DNA of 64,000 nucleotides from positions 58,912 to 122,911 of the forward strand of contig DIAS01000050.1 in the NCBI GenBank assembly GCA_002415855.1. Direction: 5' to 3'. The position numbers and the translations under genes are program-made. Source of the DNA: Bacteroidales bacterium UBA5072. Its GTDB lineage: Bacteria; Bacteroidota; Bacteroidia; Bacteroidales; UBA10428. Under the pieces are notes generated by a model, which saw only the letters and a list, made by a program, of their open reading frames with translations, was not told the origin of the DNA and made no database searches. Below are positions 58,599 to 64,000 of this stretch, piece after piece (positions within the stretch are counted from its first letter, which is position 1; every line of letters begins with the position of its first letter).

Positions 58599-59261
58599 TT
58601 ATTTGTTACTTCCGGCACCAGATGCAGCCGCAGCGAAATAATTGGACACCATCTTCTTTTCAACGACATTAATATCAACAAGTGCATAGCTTGCGATATC
58701 GGTAATTGCCATTTCATCGATAATGTCGACGACATTTTTATATTTCACCTTATCACTAGCCTTGATCAGCACTACAGGACCCTTAACATCTTCCCGTTTA
58801 AATCTCTTGATGCGGTTGTCAATTGAATCCCTGGGGAGTTCAATTTTCCCGGTGATAATATCCTGGTTTAAGCCGTAGATCTGAGAAAAGAGATTCTTGT
58901 TACGCTGCAGCAATACCTTACGGATCCCATCAGCACTGAAGTCGGTTTCGGTCAATGTAGGCAGCGCTGCCTTGGTAGGATCAGCGAGACCATTATACCA
59001 GAGGATTTTATCGTTCTCAACCAGTATAATATTCAATACCCTTGAATCATCCACCTGAGGTGCATCTTCAATATCCTCCGTTCTCTCGGGAAGAACGATC
59101 TCCATCACCTTGGGCTTGTTAAATGCGGTGGTAAGCATGAAAAATGTAAGCAACAGGCAGGCCAGGTCCACCATCGGCGTCATGTCGATATGGGTGCTGT
59201 GCCTTTTAGACCGTCGTTTACCCTTTTGTTTGCCACCTTCGTTTTGAATTATTTCAGCCAT
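58599..59261 (-). CDS. exbD: ExbD/TolR family protein (second copy)
   Basis: 220 residues. The short cytoplasmic N-terminus is rich in Lys and Arg, followed by HIDMTPMVDLACLLLTFFMLT with the membrane Asp essential for proton flow, then a periplasmic domain. It is longer than Escherichia coli ExbD (about 140), as usual in Bacteroidota. It starts 11 nt after the first ExbD gene. The two copies differ through most of the periplasmic part, so they may form mixed dimers. Confidence 0.93.
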   Translation of the reverse strand: MAEIIQNEGGKQKGKRRSKRHSTHIDMTPMVDLACLLLTFFMLTTAFNKPKVMEIVLPERTEDIEDAPQVDDSRVLNIILVENDKILWYNGLADPTKAALPTLTETDFSADGIRKVLLQRNKNLFSQIYGLNQDIITGKIELPRDSIDNRIKRFKREDVKGPVVLIKASDKVKYKNVVDIIDEMAITDIASYALVDINVVEKKMVSNYFAAAASGAGSNK

Positions 59262-59272
59262 TTCTAATGTCT

Positions 59273-59902
59273 TTAAAGATTATCCAAAGTAACTTCATCA
59301 CTTTCAAGGTTCGTGGTGAGATTGAACTTGTTGACATTATTATCCTGCAAGATATCGATCACCTTCTTCACCTCTTTAAAGTCCGCATCGCGGTCCCCCT
59401 TCAGAGCAACCTCGTATTCGGGGTAATATTGACGTGAAAACCTTATCCACATTAAAAGCTGGTTGTCCGTGGAATCCATGGGCATTCCTGTATGCATTAC
59501 ATCACGTTCCGTGTTATTTTTAGCATTGATCCAGTCTTTAAGCTTGTCCATGGGCAGAGCAAACGAATTCAGTACCTCGAATTTTTTAATTTCGGCAGGT
59601 GTGAATTTGATATTGTATTGGCTGCCCATAGCCTGTAAAACTTTGGCGCGCAAATGCTCCGCCGAATCAGAACCGTTATCAACGTTAAAAAAGACCATGT
59701 TGTCCTTTGATACTGTAATTGTGATGACATGCTGTTCCGGAGTGGTTGTATTCGAATTTGAACTCGGAGTATCAACCGTAACAGCTTCCTGTGGACGAAA
59801 TGTAGCCGTCAAAATAAAAAAGATAAGCAGAAGGAAAAACAAGTCCACCATCGGCGTCATGTCGATGCGAGGTGGTTTTTTTGACATTTTAATTTTTCCC
59901 AT
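59273..59902 (-). CDS. exbD: ExbD/TolR family protein (first copy)
   Basis: 209 residues, with RIDMTPMVDLFFLLLIFFILT near the N-terminus carrying the proton-path Asp, and a periplasmic domain that ends in LKGDRDADFKEVKKVIDILQDNNVNKFNL. It works with ExbB and the neighbouring ExbD to energise TonB. A TAGTTTTG box (59946-59953) in the 63-nt gap after exbB could give an internal start. Confidence 0.93.
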   Translation of the reverse strand: MGKIKMSKKPPRIDMTPMVDLFFLLLIFFILTATFRPQEAVTVDTPSSNSNTTTPEQHVITITVSKDNMVFFNVDNGSDSAEHLRAKVLQAMGSQYNIKFTPAEIKKFEVLNSFALPMDKLKDWINAKNNTERDVMHTGMPMDSTDNQLLMWIRFSRQYYPEYEVALKGDRDADFKEVKKVIDILQDNNVNKFNLTTNLESDEVTLDNL

Positions 59903-59945
59903 TGTTCCAGATTTAATTATTCTACATCCTTATTCGTCCCAAAAA

Positions 59946-59953
59946 CAAAACTA
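59946..59953 (-). promoter_or_regulatory. Possible internal -7 box (TAGTTTTG) between exbB and exbD
   Basis: An exact TAnnTTTG match on the minus strand, 43 nt before the exbD ATG at 59902, lying in the gap after exbB. Confidence 0.35.
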
Positions 59954-59965
59954 GCAAGCAAAAGC

Positions 59966-60781
59966 TTACTTCTTCAATGAGGAAGCAAAGGTCTGTGAAA
60001 GACTGAAACCGGCTTCGTCAATTTTGAAGGTCATGGAGTCAACGCGGGTCTGATAATAGTTGTAGAAAATCAGGGCCAGAGTGGAACCAGTGATACCAAA
60101 AGCAGTATTAATAAGGGCCTCGGAAATACCTGTTGCCAAGGCCAGGGCATCGGGTGCACCTGCAGTTGCCAAAGCACCAAATGCACGGATCATACCAAGT
60201 ACTGTTCCGATAAGACCGATCAGCACGGAGATCGAAGCGATGGTTGACAGGATGACCAGATTCTGTGATAGTACAGGAAGTTCGAGGGCTGTAGCTTCCT
60301 CAAGCTCTTTCTGAAGTGCCAGTACTTTCTGGTCGTTCATGAGAGTTTTGTCATTCTGCAGATCCCTGTACCTGTGCAGACCGGCTTTGAGAACATTGGC
60401 CAGTGATCCTCTTTGCTTGTCACAAAGTTTGGAGGCTTCTTCAATTTTATCTGCGTTTAACAGGTCACGGATATTGCGGACAAAGGCATTGAGGTTACCA
60501 CGACCTTTTGCTCTCCACAACATGATGTACCTTTCAATGACAAATGTGATAAGGATCAGGTTCACGGCCATGAGCAAAGGAACGATCAGTCCCCCTTTGT
60601 AAATGATTCCAAGATAGTTGCCCTGGAGCTGATGTCCCTCACGATTCCCACCTTCAAAATTAATCGGATTACCCATTACCTTATCATAAATAAGATAACC
60701 GGCCACCAAACACAGCACAATAACCAGCAAAACAAACGTTGATTTCAGTGCCTCAGCTAAAGTTTGTCCTTTCATGTTCAA
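59966..60781 (-). CDS. exbB: ExbB/TolQ/MotA family proton-channel protein
   Basis: 271 residues with three membrane segments: about 13-31, 62-82 and the long pair in the C-terminal MotA/TolQ domain (LSTIASISVLIGLIGTVLGMIRAF, ALINTAFGITGSTLALIFYNYY). It forms the pentameric stator that with ExbD drives TonB. It is the first gene of the exbB-exbD-exbD-tonB run. A candidate promoter lies in the AT-rich 144-nt gap upstream (60891-60898). Confidence 0.95.
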   Translation of the reverse strand: MNMKGQTLAEALKSTFVLLVIVLCLVAGYLIYDKVMGNPINFEGGNREGHQLQGNYLGIIYKGGLIVPLLMAVNLILITFVIERYIMLWRAKGRGNLNAFVRNIRDLLNADKIEEASKLCDKQRGSLANVLKAGLHRYRDLQNDKTLMNDQKVLALQKELEEATALELPVLSQNLVILSTIASISVLIGLIGTVLGMIRAFGALATAGAPDALALATGISEALINTAFGITGSTLALIFYNYYQTRVDSMTFKIDEAGFSLSQTFASSLKK

Positions 60782-60890
60782 TTGTTATTTTAAGTGTATT
60801 AATAATTATTTAATTTTAAAATAGTGTACAAAGAAAGCAAATAACTTTATAAAATCAATTCATAATAAATAAAATTCCAAGCATAAAGTA

Positions 60891-60898
60891 CAAAATTA
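60891..60898 (-). promoter_or_regulatory. -7 promoter box (TAATTTTG) for the exbB-exbD-exbD-tonB operon
   Basis: An exact TAnnTTTG match on the minus strand in the very AT-rich gap (60782-60925) between the TPR gene and exbB, giving a leader of roughly 100 nt. Confidence 0.45.
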
Positions 60899-60925
60899 TA
60901 CTGAAATACGTCCAATCTATGATTG

Positions 60926-62716
60926 CTATCTCAGGTTTCTTTCTGCATTAATTACCTTGGTGAGGTCATCAACGGCCTGTTTTGAGGCTTTGTGATTGGG
61001 ATCTATGGCCAGAACCTTTCTATAGTTCTCTCTTGCAGCCACATAATCTTTTCGCTTGTAGTCAACCATGGCCTTTGCCAGCAAAGCACTGATCTGCCAA
61101 TCCTTGTTGCCTGGATCCAGGTTAAGCCACTTATCATACCAGGAATGGGCTGCTTCGAACTTACCAACCTGGTAGTTATAATAGCCCATGTATTTATAAG
61201 CCTCATAAAGTTCCTGTTTGTAGTCTTCAGTCCTCGTGCCGATCTGTTTGATCATCGCTTCAAATTTCGGTACCGCGAGACCCTGGTCTGGACTGGTTTC
61301 CATCAGTGAATAGGTACGGGCAAGGTACACGTGTGCCTGAATGTTATCGGGATCACCGGCAATGATATCACTGAATGTTTTATCAGCGTTCTGGAGGTCT
61401 TTTAACTGGTAGTAACATTTGCCCACGAGCATCGGATCACCTTTGGCAGCCCAGCCTTTTTCGGCTTTCAGCTTAAACATTTCAATAGCCTCCGTGTACC
61501 TGCGTGAATAATAATAGTTGGAAGCAATCTCAGACAGGAGAGCTTTGTCAGTTTCATCCATGAAATAGGCTTTCTTAAGATTTTCAAAGGCAATGTCGAG
61601 CAAAACAGAATCATTTTTGGCCAGTTTATACATGATATGACCGTAATACAGGTAATCCCTGGTGATGAGCTGGTCTGGCTCTGCATTTTTAAGGAAAGTC
61701 TCAATATAGAGACGTCCTTTTTCAAGTTCCTGGGGTTTTTTATCATAGCAACAGTAAGCTGCGAGCCTGTTCAGGTAGTTCCTGGAGTCATCGACCTTCA
61801 GGACCTCCTCTATTACGGATAAAGCGCCGGCATAATCCTTGGCACGGAAAAGAGAGTTACCATACCGGATCTTGGCGGGTGTAGTGTTACCCGATAATAC
61901 CAGGAACTTGTAATAATATTCCTTCGCGAGGTCATGACGGCCGGCCAGGGTCCAGAGCTCACCCAGACTGCGGTATACGGGCGCGAATGTCGAATCGATC
62001 TGGAGGGCCTCCTCAAAGTAGGGACGTGCCGCATTGATATTCGGAACACGCATATAAATATTACCAATCCTGATTTTGGGAAGTGGTGATTTTGGATCTT
62101 TGTTTAAAGCCTGATTATAGTTAAAAAGTGCATTGGAAGCATCATTTTGCCTGATGTAAACCTCACCAAGTACCAGGTATATGTTAGGATCATTGGGATT
62201 GATAATCTTGGCGCGATTCAGGTAATTAATTGCTTTCTGAAACCGGTTAACCCTTCCAAACAACTGTGCTGCCGCGAGTTTTGTGAGAATCACGGCTTTT
62301 TCCGGCGTGTATTCTTTCTTCTTCATGGTCAGCGGTACAGCTGCTTCGGCCTGTGCAAAATAAGGGTTGGCCTTTGTGGTATCACTGGTTTTCATCAGAA
62401 TAGCAGCACCCATCCCAACAAGGTTGAGCACATTACCGGGTGCCTGTTTGATACCTTCCTGGAATATTTCTTCGGCTCTATTGGCAAATTGTTCTGCCGA
62501 GATCGAAAATGTATCTGCTAAATAAAACTTGAGTACAGTTTCTCCATAGTAATAGTATAAATTCCCATTTGCAGGATCCTTTCTGATCAGATCCTGAAAG
62601 ACCTTCTCGGCTTCCTCATATTGCTCGCTGTTCTGGAGTTTCAATGCAGTATTGAGATCCTGGGTCCAGGCACTTACGGAGAAGGCACAACACAATAAAA
62701 CTAGTAAAGATTTCAT
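60926..62716 (-). CDS. Exported TPR-repeat protein, 596 aa
   Basis: The signal peptide (MKSLLVLLCCAFSVSAWTQ) is followed by about a dozen tetratricopeptide-type repeats across the chain (NLYYYYGETVLKFY, PNIYLVLGEVYIRQNDASNALFNYNQAL, YRKVLAIDPNHKASKQAV at the end). It is probably a periplasmic scaffold. It lies 27 nt downstream of the PstS-like gene and upstream of exbB, so it belongs to the TonB energy cluster by position and may hold these proteins together. The exact partner is unknown. Confidence 0.88.
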   Translation of the reverse strand: MKSLLVLLCCAFSVSAWTQDLNTALKLQNSEQYEEAEKVFQDLIRKDPANGNLYYYYGETVLKFYLADTFSISAEQFANRAEEIFQEGIKQAPGNVLNLVGMGAAILMKTSDTTKANPYFAQAEAAVPLTMKKKEYTPEKAVILTKLAAAQLFGRVNRFQKAINYLNRAKIINPNDPNIYLVLGEVYIRQNDASNALFNYNQALNKDPKSPLPKIRIGNIYMRVPNINAARPYFEEALQIDSTFAPVYRSLGELWTLAGRHDLAKEYYYKFLVLSGNTTPAKIRYGNSLFRAKDYAGALSVIEEVLKVDDSRNYLNRLAAYCCYDKKPQELEKGRLYIETFLKNAEPDQLITRDYLYYGHIMYKLAKNDSVLLDIAFENLKKAYFMDETDKALLSEIASNYYYSRRYTEAIEMFKLKAEKGWAAKGDPMLVGKCYYQLKDLQNADKTFSDIIAGDPDNIQAHVYLARTYSLMETSPDQGLAVPKFEAMIKQIGTRTEDYKQELYEAYKYMGYYNYQVGKFEAAHSWYDKWLNLDPGNKDWQISALLAKAMVDYKRKDYVAARENYRKVLAIDPNHKASKQAVDDLTKVINAERNLR

Positions 62717-62743
62717 TTTAGGTACATATTTAAGGTGAACAAT

Positions 62744-63694
62744 CTATTCTTTTCTAATCTGAACAATTCTTACAGGCATAGTTGCCGGTACCATTCCCGA
62801 TTTCAAAACAATCCGCTGGCCCTTGTCACCCGCCACAAACTGAATAAATCCTCTTCCCAGTCCGGTAAAGGTTTCACGACTGATGGCATATACCTCGCGG
62901 ATGAATGGATAAGATTTGTCGGCAATGTATGCTGGATGCGGTGTATAAAAATCATCGCCCTCGGAATAAACTTCCGGAGTAACCCCGATAACCTTGATCC
63001 TGCTTAAAAATGCATGTGTGATGGAATCATCCGGATCACTGATCCAGTTTACGCTGATAATCCCCAATGCATTGGGGTGACTTTCAACATAATCGATAAC
63101 CGCCGGGTTGGAATTGGCAGCATAGCAGAAATCCGGTAAAGTCGATATGTTGAATTTCTTCATGATATACCTGATATTGCCCGATCCCTGGTTGTCGAAT
63201 ACCACACGGATTTTGCCGAGCCTCGATGAAGGATTTATTTGTTTCCAACTGCTCAATGAATTGCTGAAAATCTCTTTAAGCGTATTATAACGAATAAAAC
63301 TATCGCGATTGGCCTTGTTTACGATGAATGCAATACCGTCCCACGCAATTTGTGTAGTACGGGGGACAATCAGCTTTCCCTTCAGGTATTCTTCTTCATT
63401 CGCAGTCAGCTTGCGGCTGGTAATCATCAGCCTCACAGAATCCGCCAGAAATAACTTCAGTACGCTGTCTTCCGATGCGCTCATCGGCGTGATATGGGCA
63501 TACTTGTAAATACTTGTAAATGTAGCAATCTGAGAATCTACCAATAATTTGTAAGATTCATCCACGGCAATCCTGATGTCACCGCGGGTAGCGGTTTCTT
63601 TGGATAACTGCTTTTCGTTGTATGACTTGCAGGACATTCCTGTAAGTAAGGCAACCACAAGCAAAGGGGCAATGAACAAATTATTCCATTTCAT
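62744..63694 (-). CDS. PstS-like substrate-binding lipoprotein in the TonB cluster
   Basis: 316 residues. The lipoprotein signal ends LLTGMSC. The rest is a PstS/PBP-like fold: GDIRIAVDESYKLLVDS, LMITSRKLTANEEEYL, GIAFIVNKANRDSF, LKEIFSNSLSSWKQI, FDNQGSGNIRYI and GRGFIQFVAGDKGQRIV. Phosphate-type binding is suggested by the family, but no pst transporter genes are near and the gene is embedded in a TonB-ExbBD-TPR cluster, so a sensing or scaffold role is as likely. Its ATG overlaps the small membrane-protein gene upstream by 14 nt. Confidence 0.87.
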   Translation of the reverse strand: MKWNNLFIAPLLVVALLTGMSCKSYNEKQLSKETATRGDIRIAVDESYKLLVDSQIATFTSIYKYAHITPMSASEDSVLKLFLADSVRLMITSRKLTANEEEYLKGKLIVPRTTQIAWDGIAFIVNKANRDSFIRYNTLKEIFSNSLSSWKQINPSSRLGKIRVVFDNQGSGNIRYIMKKFNISTLPDFCYAANSNPAVIDYVESHPNALGIISVNWISDPDDSITHAFLSRIKVIGVTPEVYSEGDDFYTPHPAYIADKSYPFIREVYAISRETFTGLGRGFIQFVAGDKGQRIVLKSGMVPATMPVRIVQIRKE

Positions 63695-63911
63695 CGTCTG
63701 ATTCCTTTCCTTGTTTATGTTTCTGATAAATTATGACCGTTCTGAACAGGCCATACCCTACGACAATTATGCCAAAAATATTGCGGAATTCTTTGGGTAT
63801 GCTTTGCAATTGTTTGGCAAAGATAACATACAAACCGAAAACCACAAACAAGGCAGCCACCGAAAAACCCACCAGGGTCATCAGGCTGGGAAATGAATTT
63901 TTGTTAAACAT
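63681..63911 (-). CDS. Small two-helix membrane protein, 76 aa
   Basis: Two hydrophobic helices (MTLVGFSVAALFVVFGLYVIFA at about 11-32 and IFGIIVVGYGLFRTVIIY at about 45-62) and a charged tail (KHKQGKESDDEME), so both ends are probably cytoplasmic. No named family recognised. It overlaps the PstS-like gene by 14 nt and appears to be the first gene of the cluster in this window; the 89 bases upstream contain a near -7 box (TATATTTA, 63966-63973). Confidence 0.72.
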   Translation of the reverse strand: MFNKNSFPSLMTLVGFSVAALFVVFGLYVIFAKQLQSIPKEFRNIFGIIVVGYGLFRTVIIYQKHKQGKESDDEME

Positions 63912-64000
63912 ACCTGTAATTTTAGTAGGTTACTTTAATACCGGCATTTACCTTGTTGAGAGCCGTAAATATATAAAAAAGTTACAAAATAAATGCCAAT

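Noticed and set aside
62744..63694. Phosphate ABC transport operon
   Set aside because: No pstA, pstB, pstC or phoU gene is present; the neighbours are TonB, ExbB, ExbD and TPR genes.

Overview
The window comes from a member of the phylum Bacteroidota, most likely an uncultured Bacteroidales or Marinilabiliales-like lineage. The supporting signs are type IX secretion (T9SS) sorting domains of both types with a PorP/SprF partner, TonB-dependent receptors with carboxypeptidase-like N-terminal domains, a two-component-regulator propeller protein, family signatures such as DUF4301 and DUF4956, and many Bacteroidota-type TAnnTTTG -7 promoter boxes close to start codons with few Shine-Dalgarno sites. 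I see no rRNA, tRNA, CRISPR array, insertion sequence or prophage gene. Apart from one heptamer repeat it looks like ordinary chromosome.

Layout. 1-3129 (minus): a multi-PAS hybrid-type histidine kinase overlapping a response regulator cut by the window edge. 3266-3757: an unknown small protein with its own terminator. 3998-10326 (plus): a DnaQ-type exonuclease/GIY-YIG fusion, purL, and a GH13 amylase-family protein that ends inside a 23-copy heptamer repeat. 10483-14108 (minus): metA (acetyl type by residue 111), a GT4 glycosyltransferase and a DUF4301 protein. 14229-17374 (plus): an exported carboxypeptidase-regulatory-like protein and a TonB-dependent receptor. 17623-28309 (plus): a four-gene surface-protein operon, namely a 2481-residue modular protein, a 292-residue protein sharing its C-terminal tail, a T9SS type B protein and PorP/SprF. 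28306-31932 (minus): an exported protein, a TPR protein, a DUF721 protein and recF. 32031-37616 (plus): a propeller/GAF sensor and gyrB. 37757-40342 (plus): a lipoprotein, VTC-like, DUF4956 and DUF2490 operon.

40325-53227 (minus) is a vitamin B12 region. A cobalamin riboswitch controls btuB and a BtuG-like propeller lipoprotein. Then follow a T9SS-secreted trypsin-fold protease, a 13-repeat TPR protein, a BtuFCD-like ABC importer coupled to it by a 4-nt overlap, and a GT2 glycosyltransferase. 53547-57725 holds an outer-membrane protein, a TPR protein, an Arg/His-rich exported protein and ligA. 57749-63911 (minus) is an ExbB-ExbD-ExbD-TonB energy-transduction cluster with a TPR protein, a PstS-like lipoprotein and a small membrane protein, separated from ligA by a strong bidirectional terminator.

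Much of the window serves the cell surface: TonB energy (57800-60781) powers receptors such as those at 14951 and 51272, and T9SS exports the proteins at 26184 and 47915. The only gene-free stretch longer than 300 bases (53228-53546) holds the cobalamin riboswitch and two divergent promoters. The most unusual element is the 17623-28309 operon, where two large exported proteins without a recognisable T9SS sorting domain end in the same short tail, TGPxYHLPNL, just ahead of a T9SS type B protein and its PorP/SprF partner.
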